Origin: Paenibacillus sp. BK033
GTDB lineage: Bacteria > Bacillota > Bacilli > Paenibacillales > Paenibacillaceae
Assembly (NCBI RefSeq): GCF_004345425.1
Contig: NZ_SLVP01000001.1
Span: 186,001-250,000 of the forward strand
Length of the DNA: 64,000 bases
Direction: 5' to 3'
Part shown: positions 44,211-52,278 of the stretch, in pieces
How positions within the stretch are numbered: position 1 is the stretch's first letter
Layout of the letters: each line of letters opens with the position of its first letter
The notes under the pieces: model-generated
Told to the model about the DNA's origin: nothing
What the model saw: only the letters and a program-made list of their open reading frames with translations
Databases searched by the model: none
Made by a program: the position numbers and the translations under genes

Positions 44211-44639
44211 ATGTTAAACGGTATTCCGAAGATCATTTCACCCGAATTGCTGAAGATCCTGATGGAAATGGGGCATAGCGACGAAATCGTGTTGGCTGAC
44301 GGCAATTTTCCCGCGGTAAGCCATGCCCAGCGTCTCGTCCGCTGCGACGGACACGGCGTGCCTGAACTGCTGGATGCGATTATGCAGCTATTCCCGCTTG
44401 ATCAATATGTCGAGAAGCCGGCTGCTCTCATGCAGGTTGTGCCGGGCGATCCGGCGAAGACGCCAATCTGGGACGAGTACAAGGCTATTATCACGCAGCG
44501 CAGCGGGCTGGAAGAGCCATTCGAGGAAGTGGAGCGGTTCGCCTTCTACGAGCGCGCGAAGAAAGCCTACGCCATCGTCGCAACCGGCGAAAGCGCCATC
44601 TACGCCAATCTGATTTTGAAAAAAGGCGTTATTAAATAG
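44211..44639 (+). CDS. fucU: L-fucose mutarotase (FucU/RbsD family)
   Basis: A 142-residue FucU/RbsD protein that interconverts anomers of fucose so that FucI gets its preferred form. LADGNFPAVSHA and the C-terminal ATGESAIYANLILKKG are family hallmarks. Last gene of the fuc operon, followed by a terminator. No fucose transporter gene is in the operon. Confidence 0.93.
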   Translation: MLNGIPKIISPELLKILMEMGHSDEIVLADGNFPAVSHAQRLVRCDGHGVPELLDAIMQLFPLDQYVEKPAALMQVVPGDPAKTPIWDEYKAIITQRSGLEEPFEEVERFAFYERAKKAYAIVATGESAIYANLILKKGVIK

Positions 44640-44652
44640 TTCTTGATGGAGA

Positions 44653-44678
44653 AAGCTGCCCTGCTGGGCAGCTTTTTT
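44653..44678 (+). terminator. Terminator of the fucose operon
   Basis: AAGCTGCCC pairs with GGGCAGCTT across a 4-nt loop, followed by six T. Confidence 0.93.
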
Positions 44679-44693
44679 CGTTAGCGCCGCCAA

Positions 44694-44839
44694 ACGATGC
44701 CGTGCATCGTAAAGGGGCCAGTGATGCAGGGGAAAAGCCGGAAATTTGGCTGATTTCGAGGAGCTTAGCGATGTGCGGCATCGTTAAGATAGCCGAAACA
44801 GGGAAATTAACAGATATTAACGATGTGGCACATCGTTAA
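44694..44839. repeat. Three short palindromic repeats in the gap after the fucose operon
   Basis: Palindromes at 44694-44710 (ACGATGC-CGT-GCATCGT), 44765-44787 (CGATG/CATCG core with TTA/TAA ends) and 44817-44839 (11-bp arms TTAACGATGTG / CACATCGTTAA around one G). All share the core CGATG...CATCG and are spaced by about 70 and 52 bp. They fill the first half of the 378-base gap 44640-45017, which has no gene. Confidence 0.8.
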
Positions 44840-44842
44840 AAG

Positions 44843-44964
44843 GATAAGACGGAAAAACCGTGCTGCTGGGGGTCTGGCAGGTCAACGCGAAACAAGAGTA
44901 GCCAGATAAGACGGAAAAACCGTGCTGCTGAGGGTTGGGCGGACGTTGGGCCGGTCAACGTGAA
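44843..44964. repeat. Diverged tandem repeat downstream of the palindromes
   Basis: A 26-bp block containing ACGGAAAAACCGT occurs identically at 44843-44868 and 44905-44930, each followed after a variable stretch by GGTCAACG(C/T)GAA (44880-44891 and 44953-44964). The two copies form a roughly 62-73-bp tandem duplication of non-coding DNA. Confidence 0.75.
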
Positions 44965-44978
44965 GGGGACGCGGGTAC

Positions 44979-45009
44979 GAAAAGGCCGTGCCGGTTACCC
45001 GGCACGGCC
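44979..45009 (-). terminator. Terminator of the GH26-like gene
   Basis: On the minus strand, GGCCGTGCCGG pairs with CCGGCACGGCC (arms 44984-44994 and 44999-45009), followed by a T run. Confidence 0.9.
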
Positions 45010-45017
45010 AACAAGCC

Positions 45018-46643
45018 CTAAGTCGTTTTAAACGTATACGATTTGCGGGAAGCTTCGCGGTTCTTGGAATCGAAGACAATAACCTCGATTTTATGGCTGC
45101 CGGCCTTCAGCTTGTCCGGCTGGATCGAGAAGGTATACGGATACTGCTGGCGCGTCAGCACAACGGCGCCGTCCAGCTTGATGACCACCTTGCTGATATA
45201 AGGGTCGTAAGTTTTCACCCATACGACGCCGGTAGCCGGCTTGCCGATTGTGCCTTGGTTCGCGAACTTGCTTACGGTTTTCGTGTAACTGCTGGTACCC
45301 GATGCAACCTTCGATAAGTAGTACGGATCTTGGATCATTTTGCCGTAAGAAGCGAGCAATGCAGGACTTTCCGTCAGACTGAAGTTGTTCAGGCTGCGCT
45401 CCGCGCTGTAGGAATCCGTCAACGTGTTCAGACTGAACCAGTTGATCGATTTTACGCGTGGATATTTCAGCTTTGCGCCATGGTAGAGCATATTCATCTT
45501 CGTAATGGCGAAATTGACGGCGGATGTATTACCCGCCTTGCTGAAGTGCGTCGCGCCGAATTCGCTGATCATTATCGGCTTGCGGGAAGCGTACAGCTTG
45601 TACGTATAATTCACGGAATCAAGCGGATTCACCTGATCGGCAGGCTCATTCACGTTGCCGTTGAAATATTTGACGCTGTAGATGCTGAGGCCAACCCAGT
45701 CGACCCAATCGTCTCCCGGATAATAAGCCACGATTTTTTGCTTTGGATTCGCCGCCGGGGACCAGACCATTGCCACATTTGGCGCTTCTTCCTTCATCAC
45801 CTTCGAGACAAGGCGGAACTTCTCGATATAGAGCGAAGGATTGCCGTTCCATTTCACCCAGCTGCCGTTCATCTCGGAAGCAAACCGGAGGAAGACCGGA
45901 ACGCCTGCTGCCTTTGCATCCCGCGCGAATTTGCGTAAATACGCATCATCCTTCACCGCGCTTAACCCGTCATCCGGCTGCAGCGCGATCTGAATCGCGC
46001 CGCCGGCTTCTTTTACGGTCTCTGCCCAATGATAAGGGAAAGGATTGCCGTATTTATGATAGTTGAAAAATACGGCATGCTGCTTGCCGGCGAGCTTGTT
46101 GAAGGCGTCAAACTTGCCGTCCTTTTGTTTCTCGACGCCGCTGTCTTTCTCTACATAGGCACCGATGTACATGCCCGACGCCGGTTCGAACTTCGCTAAA
46201 TGGCTGCTTCCGGATACGGAGGAGGCTGCATCTTTCTCGAGATAAAGATCAATTTCCGTATTCAAAGCGTCGGCTTTTGCCAGTACGGCAAAATACGTGT
46301 TTAGATCGCCGGATTTTTCCCCGATCGCTTTGTGGATTTTGGCTTCCCGGTAATACGTATCGGCTGCCTTCTGGAACTGGTTGTCCAGCGTATAAGCCTC
46401 TGCCAGCTTACGCAGGTAACCGGCCTGCTCCGACTGGGCTACGGCAAGCTCGAATTCCTTGATTGCGAGCTTGATCTTGCCTTGATTCATATAAGCAACA
46501 CCATTCGTGTAATGCTTCCAGTGGTGAACCGTGTCTGCCGCTTGCGCGGTTTGTGCGAGCGGCTGTACCGTCAAGGCCAGAATAAACGCCATCGCAAGAA
46601 TGAAGCGCAATCCCCTCCAGCCTTTGTTCCGAGCGGTTGTCAT
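45018..46643 (-). CDS. Secreted TPR plus GH26-like glycoside hydrolase
   Basis: A 541-residue exported protein. Signal peptide about 1-36 (cleavage after AQTAQA). Residues about 40-135 look like TPR-type helical repeats (HYTNGVAYMNQGKIKLAIKEFELA). Residues about 155-440 resemble the GH26 mannanase barrel, with candidate acid/base Glu257 in RFASEMNGSW and nucleophile Glu361 in IMISEFGATH, both expected positions for clan GH-A. The C-terminal ~90 residues look like an Ig-like beta-sandwich (VVIKLDGAVVL...GSHKIEVIVFDS). It may cut mannan or another beta-linked exopolysaccharide. ATG 46643 follows AAGGAGGG. Substrate not determinable by reading. Confidence 0.8.
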   Translation of the reverse strand: MTTARNKGWRGLRFILAMAFILALTVQPLAQTAQAADTVHHWKHYTNGVAYMNQGKIKLAIKEFELAVAQSEQAGYLRKLAEAYTLDNQFQKAADTYYREAKIHKAIGEKSGDLNTYFAVLAKADALNTEIDLYLEKDAASSVSGSSHLAKFEPASGMYIGAYVEKDSGVEKQKDGKFDAFNKLAGKQHAVFFNYHKYGNPFPYHWAETVKEAGGAIQIALQPDDGLSAVKDDAYLRKFARDAKAAGVPVFLRFASEMNGSWVKWNGNPSLYIEKFRLVSKVMKEEAPNVAMVWSPAANPKQKIVAYYPGDDWVDWVGLSIYSVKYFNGNVNEPADQVNPLDSVNYTYKLYASRKPIMISEFGATHFSKAGNTSAVNFAITKMNMLYHGAKLKYPRVKSINWFSLNTLTDSYSAERSLNNFSLTESPALLASYGKMIQDPYYLSKVASGTSSYTKTVSKFANQGTIGKPATGVVWVKTYDPYISKVVIKLDGAVVLTRQQYPYTFSIQPDKLKAGSHKIEVIVFDSKNREASRKSYTFKTT

Positions 46644-46748
46644 TTGTCATGCCCTCCTTATTTGTCTTATAGCTTGTTGTATTTGCCTGGAATAGGCATT
46701 TCTTTCTTCAATTATCGGTTTCGCGTCTGTACGGGTGAATACTTGTCC

Positions 46749-46879
46749 GAAATAGGAGTCTTTAGTCCTATTAACTTCTTATACACGTAGACCAAGGTAC
46801 ATGAAACGGAGGATGGTAAAAAGCCGATTCGTCCATCCAAGCAACCTTTATCTGGAAAAAAGAGTCTAGATGATAAAGG
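46749..46879. promoter_or_regulatory. Inverted repeats between the divergent glycanase and lipoprotein genes
   Basis: AATAGGA/TCCTATT flank an 8-nt loop near 46749-46770; downstream, GGATGG/CCATCC (46811-46816, 46833-46838) and CCTTTATC/GATAAAGG (46845-46852, 46872-46879) would form successive hairpins in the lipoprotein leader. Function unknown; operator or leader structure. Confidence 0.45.
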
Positions 46880-46900
46880 CCAAGAGGGGAGGCTTAACGA

Positions 46901-48439
46901 ATGAAGCTTACTATCCTCGCAAACACCGTCTTAATGAGTGCGTTACTATTAACGGGCTGCAGCTCGAGCTCGAGCCCCGGTCCGTCAACCTCTGCCTTGC
47001 CAATAGCCCGGGAAGAGATTCAGCCTTCGGACATGCCTTCGGCAACTGCCAAGCCATCCGCCAATAAAGAGTTGCTGATTAGCCTAACGAAACATGATAA
47101 AGGGTTCTCCTTTCCTTTACATGATTCGCAAGGAGTTAACGGTTTTGTCGCACAAACATTTCCAGTTCCCCATGATCAAAATCTGGTTGCCCATCTCGTA
47201 AAACGAACCGTCTACGACCCGGAGGGGATTAGATATCGGCTGGACGTCGTTGCCGTTAAGCCCAAAGAGCAAACCTACAGTCTGTATCCGGTAGCGGATA
47301 TGATCGTAAAGGATGATTATTCGGTCGATTCCGTCGCGGAAGCCTACGGATTTACGAGTCAGAATCAGCTCGTGCTCGTCCAACCCAGGAAGCGGGACGA
47401 CGGGCAGGAGGGAATTCAATACGATATTGTATCGCTGGATTTATACAACGGGCGGATGAAGACCATAGCGGCGAACGCGGTGCCGGATGTGTCGCCGTCC
47501 TTTTACGCAAAGGGATGGATGAATGAGGAAGGGCAGTTGTATCTGAACAGCTATTCCGACGGGCGTCTCTCGTCGGTAGATGTGAATACGGGCGAGGTCC
47601 GGTCGATAGAAGGACAATTCAAGCACGAATGGCCGCTAAATCTCGTAACGCCTTCCCCCGACGGCAATCTGTTCTGGCATGAACAAGCAGATGGCTTCCG
47701 TCTATACGACCGGAATGGCAAAGAGCTTAAGGTTATTCCGCCAACGCTTGGTTATCATTCTTACCCGGCATTCGAATGGAGTCCGGACAGCCGGTTTGCG
47801 GCGTTATCCTTTACGAAGAGCGACAGTCATGACAATGTTCTTGGCGGGGAAGAGACTTACATCATTGCTCCCGAAGGAATCGCTTTTTATGACGAGAAAG
47901 GGGACTTGACGTGGGATGTGCAGGCTAGGCCGAAGGAAGGCCTGACAAATGTGGACTGGAACGGCTGGCTTGCGAATGGAGCCGAGGGCGTGCTGTCCTG
48001 GTACGGGCTGAATCGTTCCGAGGAAGGAGCGGCTCCCCGCAAGACAGCTCTGAGCTACGGCTTGGCTAACGTGGCAACGGGCCAAATAAAGAAGCTGGCG
48101 CAAGCGGAAAAGCTGGAGGATTTGAAAGCGCCGGAGACGGTGGTCAACGGATCCGGAACGCTTCTGTTCGTGGACCGCGATCAAGAGCTGTACTGGTCGC
48201 CAACGGAGGATCCGGCCAATGCAAGCATGGATTATGTCCTGCTGTCGGAACCGGGAGAGCCGGAGCTCATTTGGGCCGCTTGCGATTATAGTCTGGGGAA
48301 GACTTCCATAACCCGCTACAATCCGGCGAATCACGCCGCATCAACGACGGAATTCAACGAACAGCTGGGATATCGGCTTCGGTTGATCAACGACACGCTT
48401 GTTGTCGACGACAAGATGAACTATAGGTGGATTCATTAA
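46901..48439 (+). CDS. Predicted lipoprotein with beta-propeller-like domain
   Basis: A 512-residue lipoprotein: lipobox LLLTGC (Cys20), a Ser/Pro-rich linker, and a body with repeated short beta-strand units of WD40/TolB-propeller type (for example SPDGNLFWHEQADGFRLYDRNG and WSPDSRFAALSF). Function unknown; such proteins bind surface partners or polysaccharides. GGGGAGG precedes ATG 46901. Divergent from the secreted glycanase, with shared upstream inverted repeats, which hints at linked roles at the cell surface. Monocistronic with terminator. Confidence 0.75.
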   Translation: MKLTILANTVLMSALLLTGCSSSSSPGPSTSALPIAREEIQPSDMPSATAKPSANKELLISLTKHDKGFSFPLHDSQGVNGFVAQTFPVPHDQNLVAHLVKRTVYDPEGIRYRLDVVAVKPKEQTYSLYPVADMIVKDDYSVDSVAEAYGFTSQNQLVLVQPRKRDDGQEGIQYDIVSLDLYNGRMKTIAANAVPDVSPSFYAKGWMNEEGQLYLNSYSDGRLSSVDVNTGEVRSIEGQFKHEWPLNLVTPSPDGNLFWHEQADGFRLYDRNGKELKVIPPTLGYHSYPAFEWSPDSRFAALSFTKSDSHDNVLGGEETYIIAPEGIAFYDEKGDLTWDVQARPKEGLTNVDWNGWLANGAEGVLSWYGLNRSEEGAAPRKTALSYGLANVATGQIKKLAQAEKLEDLKAPETVVNGSGTLLFVDRDQELYWSPTEDPANASMDYVLLSEPGEPELIWAACDYSLGKTSITRYNPANHAASTTEFNEQLGYRLRLINDTLVVDDKMNYRWIH

Positions 48440-48449
48440 AACAAGGCGA

Positions 48450-48487
48450 ATAGCCTGCCCTCGAATTACCGGTGGCAGGCTATCTTT
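48450..48487 (+). terminator. Terminator of the propeller lipoprotein gene
   Basis: ATAGCCTGCC at 48450-48459 pairs with GGCAGGCTAT at 48474-48483, then a short T-rich tail. Confidence 0.75.
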
Positions 48488-48512
48488 GTGGTCATGCTAT
48501 ATAAGTGCCGCA

Positions 48513-48809
48513 TCAGCTTCCGCTGCCTATGCGTGCATTCTGCTGTTGTTTGCATATGATTTTTCGTAAGCTGTCCCCGGATAAAAAGTAAACCCGCTCA
48601 AGGTCAGCGATTGACCGCCCTTTGCAATATTCCGCGTAGATCTCACCATTGCGATCGTTGATCCGCGCTTTGGTGCCGCTTAGCTGTCCCCAGCCTGCGC
48701 GCTCTTCGCTTTGCTTCGGAATGTAAAGCAATTCGCCATCAATATATTGCTGGATTTGCCTAAGCAGAGTCGGGGGAAGCACATCTTTTCCGTTTTTGTA
48801 ACGCCCCAT
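48513..48809 (-). CDS. Small HTH protein, CD3324/Mor-like family
   Basis: A 98-residue basic protein beginning MGRYKNGKDVLPPTLLRQIQ. The C-terminal half RNGEIYAEYCKGRSIADLERVYFLSGDSLRKII looks like a helix-turn-helix of the CD3324 family, related to the Mor activator fold, found as small orphan genes in Bacillota. ATG 48809 is supported by GAAGGAGGG. A 36-codon open frame with a strong ribosome site overlaps its start in another frame, and the upstream leader has two hairpins and several ribosome-site-like sequences. Confidence 0.75.
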   Translation of the reverse strand: MGRYKNGKDVLPPTLLRQIQQYIDGELLYIPKQSEERAGWGQLSGTKARINDRNGEIYAEYCKGRSIADLERVYFLSGDSLRKIICKQQQNARIGSGS

Positions 48810-48870
48810 CGAGGCCCTCCTTCGATATTTGGTTCCATTGGCTTTCGTTGGCTTGTTTTGCGTCAAACAT
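48760..48870 (-). CDS. Possible 36-residue leader peptide overlapping the CD3324-like gene
   Basis: Frame from ATG 48870 to stop at 48760, beginning MFDAKQANESQW and ending KRCASPDSA, preceded by a strong AAGGAGGAGGG site. It overlaps the start of the HTH gene by 50 nt in another frame, so its translation would affect that gene. No homology recognised; it may be a coupling leader or chance. Confidence 0.35.
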   Translation of the reverse strand: MFDAKQANESQWNQISKEGLDGALQKRKRCASPDSA

Positions 48871-48922
48871 GGCTAACCCTCCTCCTTTCGTATTTTGCGT
48901 TGCAATTATGATCAAATTTGAT

Positions 48923-48972
48923 GGGGGAACCGGGCAGGTTCCCCCTATATGGGACATTCGCTTACGCGAATG
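48923..48972 (-). promoter_or_regulatory. Twin hairpins in the leader of the CD3324-like gene
   Basis: A perfect 9-bp stem GGGGGAACC/GGTTCCCCC (48923-48945) and a perfect 7-bp stem CATTCGC/GCGAATG (48955-48972) lie side by side. They could form an attenuator or stabilising leader. The gap 48871-49221 has no other gene apart from these features and the GntR promoter at its right end. Confidence 0.55.
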
Positions 48973-48994
48973 CCACCTCCTGGATCTGAATCAT
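48962..48994 (-). CDS. Possible 10-residue mini-ORF in the CD3324 leader
   Basis: ATG 48994 to TAA 48962 encodes MIQIQEVAFA, with AAGGAGG 9 nt upstream. A second, 24-codon frame (48945-49019) overlaps it. Either could be a translated leader peptide; evidence is only the good ribosome site. Confidence 0.25.
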   Translation of the reverse strand: MIQIQEVAFA

Positions 48995-49157
48995 TTCGTT
49001 CAGCCTCCTTTCCGTTCATTTCGTCGGCCCGACATCTATATTAACGCATAGAAAGGCGGTATCCCGCAAGGGCAAAAACGGTTAAATTTGTATTTTGCCA
49101 TAATCCAATTCCAAAACTTGCCCATACGCCTCTCAGCCGAATGTAACGCGCCTCCAG

Positions 49158-49202
49158 TTGACATTCTTAAAATATTTAAATAATATTCACCTATCTGATA
49201 GG
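49158..49202 (+). promoter_or_regulatory. GntR gene promoter with palindromic operator
   Basis: TTGACA at 49158-49163 and TAATAT at 49181-49186 (17-nt spacer). CCTATCTGATAGG at 49190-49202 is a perfect palindrome around the predicted transcription start and the likely autoregulatory site of the adjacent FadR-type regulator. Confidence 0.8.
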
Positions 49203-49221
49203 CATAAAGGATGGTTGAAGG

Positions 49222-49902
49222 ATGAATCGTAAAATTAAGAAGCAGCATACGCATGAGCTCGTATCGGAAGAGATCATCAGATATATCGCGGACAAAGGGC
49301 TGGAGGAAGGGGACAAGCTTCCGTCCGTGGACGAGCTTGTATCGCTGTTCGGGGTCGGCCGGTCTTCCTTGCGCGAAGCGCTGCGCTATTTGGAGGCCAT
49401 TGAAATCGTGAAGGTCATTAACGGCAAAGGCATTTACGTGACCGATTCCGGCTCTTACCGGTACAGCGGGAAAGTGAAAATCGACGACGAGAAATCGTTC
49501 TTGCTCGATATTCTGGATGTTCGGAGAGCGCTGGAGGGCAAAGCGGTCGAGCTTGCCGCGAAACGGATTACGGACGCCAAAATCGGGGAGATGAAAGTGT
49601 GCCTTGCGGAATACGACGAACGCAAGCAGAAAGGATTGGATACGTCGGCGATCGACTACGAATTTCATCAGCATATTTACGATGCCGCGGCCAATCCGCT
49701 GCTACACAGCGTGTATGATTCCATCTCGGAGCTGATCAAGAAATTCTTCTCGGGTCCGTTTGGCGTAAAAGAGCTGTTCGATAATACGTACCCGTTCCAC
49801 CGCACGTTATTCGACGGGATTGCAAACCACGATTGGAAGCATGCGTTACAGGAATTTAACAAAATGATGGACATTATCGAAGAGACGATACGGGAATATT
49901 GA
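49222..49902 (+). CDS. GntR/FadR-family transcriptional regulator
   Basis: A 226-residue regulator. Winged HTH at about 8-75 (LVSEEIIRYIADKGLEEGDKLPSVDELVSLFGVGRSSLREALRYLE) and an FCD helical effector domain at about 90-220 (LLDILDVRRALEGKAVELAA; YEFHQHIYDAAANPLL; FHRTLFDGIANHD) whose Asp/His residues usually bind a metal and a small carboxylate or sugar acid. It is the first gene of a CUT1 transporter and PLP-enzyme locus. The same palindrome occurs in its own promoter and in the transporter promoter, so it very likely represses both. Confidence 0.93.
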   Translation: MNRKIKKQHTHELVSEEIIRYIADKGLEEGDKLPSVDELVSLFGVGRSSLREALRYLEAIEIVKVINGKGIYVTDSGSYRYSGKVKIDDEKSFLLDILDVRRALEGKAVELAAKRITDAKIGEMKVCLAEYDERKQKGLDTSAIDYEFHQHIYDAAANPLLHSVYDSISELIKKFFSGPFGVKELFDNTYPFHRTLFDGIANHDWKHALQEFNKMMDIIEETIREY

Positions 49903-49917
49903 CAGAAAATTTAGATA

Positions 49918-49963
49918 TTGACAACTTGTAAATGCCTCACTTATATTAAACCTATCAGACAGG
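49918..49963 (+). promoter_or_regulatory. Promoter and GntR operator of the CUT1/PLP-enzyme operon
   Basis: TTGACA at 49918-49923 with TATATT at 49942-49947 (18-nt spacer). CCTATCAGACAGG at 49951-49963 matches the regulator's own operator CCTATCTGATAGG in 11 of 13 positions and covers the transcription start. Confidence 0.75.
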
Positions 49964-50002
49964 TAGACAGTATGATACTCACTCATTAAAAGGGGGATTC
50001 CA

Positions 50003-51328
50003 ATGCAACACATGTCTTGGAAGAAATCGCTGTTATCCGTATCAATGATTGGTGTAGCGCTAAGTTTGACCGTATCGGCCTGCAGCTCGTCCGGATCCAA
50101 GAACGGAAACGGGGGAGGAGACAAGGTGGTTACGCTGCGCATGATCGAAAGCTTGACCAGCCCTAATCGCACAGCCATCATCCAAGAAGGCATTAAGGCA
50201 TTTATGGATCAGAATCCGAATATCAAGGTCGAATTGATTTCGCCGCCGTTCGATCAGGCGGACAATAAAATCAGAACGATGCTGAACGCCAAGCAAGACC
50301 TTGACGTGCTGGAAGTTCGCGACCTCAACGTAGCGGAATTCGTGAACAACGGCTACGTGGAACCTCTAAACGAATATACGAAAAATTGGGATGACTTCGG
50401 CACCGTCACATCCGTTGCCCAGTCCGTCGCCACCGTTGGCGACAAGCTCTATTTCATCGCAAACGGTCTCTATCAGCGGCAGCTGTTCTATCGAGCGGAT
50501 TGGCTCAAGGACGCGGGTATCGCCGTTCCTGCTACATACCAGGAGTTAATCGATGCCTCCGTGAAGCTGACCGCTCCTTCCAAGAACCGCTTTGGCTTCT
50601 CGTTCCGCGGAGGATCCGGCGCCAACGCCGTTCCGGATACGATGATTCAAGCGTACGACTCGGAGAAAATCGATATCGACGACGCGATGTTCCTTAAGGA
50701 CGGCGGAACCATCTATTCGTCTCCCGAAGCCAAGGAAGCGGTTGAACAGTACGTGAAGCTGTATAAGGAAGGCTCCCCGCCGGACTCCATTAACTGGGGC
50801 TTCCAGGAACAAGTGCAGGCGTTCACTTCCGGCGTGACGGCATTCCTGCTGCAGGATCCGGATGTGATCCAGACGTTGACGGACAGCATGGAGGAAGGCA
50901 CATGGGCAACGGCTCCAATGCCTAAGGGCCCGAACGGCAAAGCGCTTATTTCCGCCGGCGGCGCGGGATGGGGCATCACCTCTTACTCGAAAAACAAAGA
51001 GGCGGCTTGGAAGCTGATTAGCTTCCTGTCTTCGCCGGAGCAGAATACGAAGCTGTCCAAGGCCCACGGTACGGTGCCTATACATTCTTCCGCCACGGAG
51101 GACGCTTTTTTCCAAAGCGGACCATACAAGACGCTGCTCGATATGACGAATCAGCCGGATACGTTCGTAAACTTCAAGCCGCCTTTCCAATATCCCGCGA
51201 ACGGACAATGGGGCACGGTAGCCATGGAATCCGGTCAGAGCATGCTGCTTGGACAGACGAGCGTGGAAGATACGCTGAAAAAATGGGACGATTACTGGGT
51301 AAAAGCGAAGGCCGAACTGAAAAAATGA
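50003..51328 (+). CDS. CUT1 ABC transporter substrate-binding lipoprotein
   Basis: A 441-residue extracellular lipoprotein with lipobox VSAC (Cys27), short Ser/Gly linker and type 1 solute-binding domain (residues about 40-435; AWKLISFLSSPEQNTKLSKAHGTVP is typical). ATG 50003 follows AAAGGGGG. First gene behind the GntR-controlled promoter; followed by two permeases and a PLP enzyme. The ligand is unknown; sugar-type fold. Confidence 0.9.
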   Translation: MQHMSWKKSLLSVSMIGVALSLTVSACSSSGSKNGNGGGDKVVTLRMIESLTSPNRTAIIQEGIKAFMDQNPNIKVELISPPFDQADNKIRTMLNAKQDLDVLEVRDLNVAEFVNNGYVEPLNEYTKNWDDFGTVTSVAQSVATVGDKLYFIANGLYQRQLFYRADWLKDAGIAVPATYQELIDASVKLTAPSKNRFGFSFRGGSGANAVPDTMIQAYDSEKIDIDDAMFLKDGGTIYSSPEAKEAVEQYVKLYKEGSPPDSINWGFQEQVQAFTSGVTAFLLQDPDVIQTLTDSMEEGTWATAPMPKGPNGKALISAGGAGWGITSYSKNKEAAWKLISFLSSPEQNTKLSKAHGTVPIHSSATEDAFFQSGPYKTLLDMTNQPDTFVNFKPPFQYPANGQWGTVAMESGQSMLLGQTSVEDTLKKWDDYWVKAKAELKK

Positions 51329-51396
51329 CCTTAAATACGCGGCGGGCGGCATGGGAACCGCCCGCCGCATTTTACTAGCGGGGAAGGTGAGATGGC

Positions 51397-52278
51397 ATGA
51401 GCAAGCAACGAAGATACATATTACTCAGTTTGCTTCCTGCATTGGCATTGCTGCTGGCGTTTACGTTCTATCCTTTTTTGCAAGGGGTAGTCATGGCGTT
51501 TCAAAACTACGTGCTGTTTGATTTGACGAACGTTCAGTTCATCGGATTGCAAAACTTCGAAACCGCGTTCCGGGACGCGAAGTTTCTTTCGGCGCTTGAG
51601 AACAGCGGGTATTGGGTGTTTTTCTCGCTCGTGCTGCAGTTTCTGATCGGTTTGTCCCTTGCCCTCACGCTGCGAAAGAACTTCAAAGGAAGAGGCATCT
51701 ATCAAGGCTTCGTATTCTATTCGTGGGCCTTGTCCGGTTTTTTGATCGGCCTCATCTGGAAGTGGATGTTTAACTCGCAGATTGGCGTCATTAACGATCT
51801 GCTAATGCGAACAGGCCTTATCGATACGCGTATCGGCTTCCTCTCCGATCCGAAATGGGCGATGACTTCGGTCATCATCGCGAACGTCTGGTACGGAATC
51901 GCGTTTTTCGCGATAATGCTGCTGGCCGCGCTGCAATCCGTGCCTTCGGAATTGTACGAAGCGGCGGAAATGGACGGAGCCGGAGGGCTGCGCAAGTTTT
52001 TTAACGTAACGTTCCCGTATATACTGCCAACGGTTATCGCAACAACCTTGCTCCGTGCCATCTGGATCTTCAACGATCCGTCCATTATTTACGGCCTTAC
52101 GAATGGCGGACCTGCCGGAACGACGCATATTCTCTCTTCGCTTATGCTTGAGAAGATTATCTATGGCGGGGATTACGGAATGGCATCGGCGATTGGCGTT
52201 ATCATGATCATCATTCTGTTGCTGTACACCGTATTCTATTTGTTCGCGACCAGGTCGGAAAAGGCAGGTGACTTCTAG
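51397..52278 (+). CDS. CUT1 ABC transporter permease (MalF/UgpA type)
   Basis: A 293-residue permease with six predicted membrane segments and the coupling loop YEAAEMDGAGGLRKFFNVTFP. ATG 51397 has an AAGGTGAG site. Its stop codon is directly followed by the next permease start, so the two are coupled. Confidence 0.9.
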   Translation: MSKQRRYILLSLLPALALLLAFTFYPFLQGVVMAFQNYVLFDLTNVQFIGLQNFETAFRDAKFLSALENSGYWVFFSLVLQFLIGLSLALTLRKNFKGRGIYQGFVFYSWALSGFLIGLIWKWMFNSQIGVINDLLMRTGLIDTRIGFLSDPKWAMTSVIIANVWYGIAFFAIMLLAALQSVPSELYEAAEMDGAGGLRKFFNVTFPYILPTVIATTLLRAIWIFNDPSIIYGLTNGGPAGTTHILSSLMLEKIIYGGDYGMASAIGVIMIIILLLYTVFYLFATRSEKAGDF

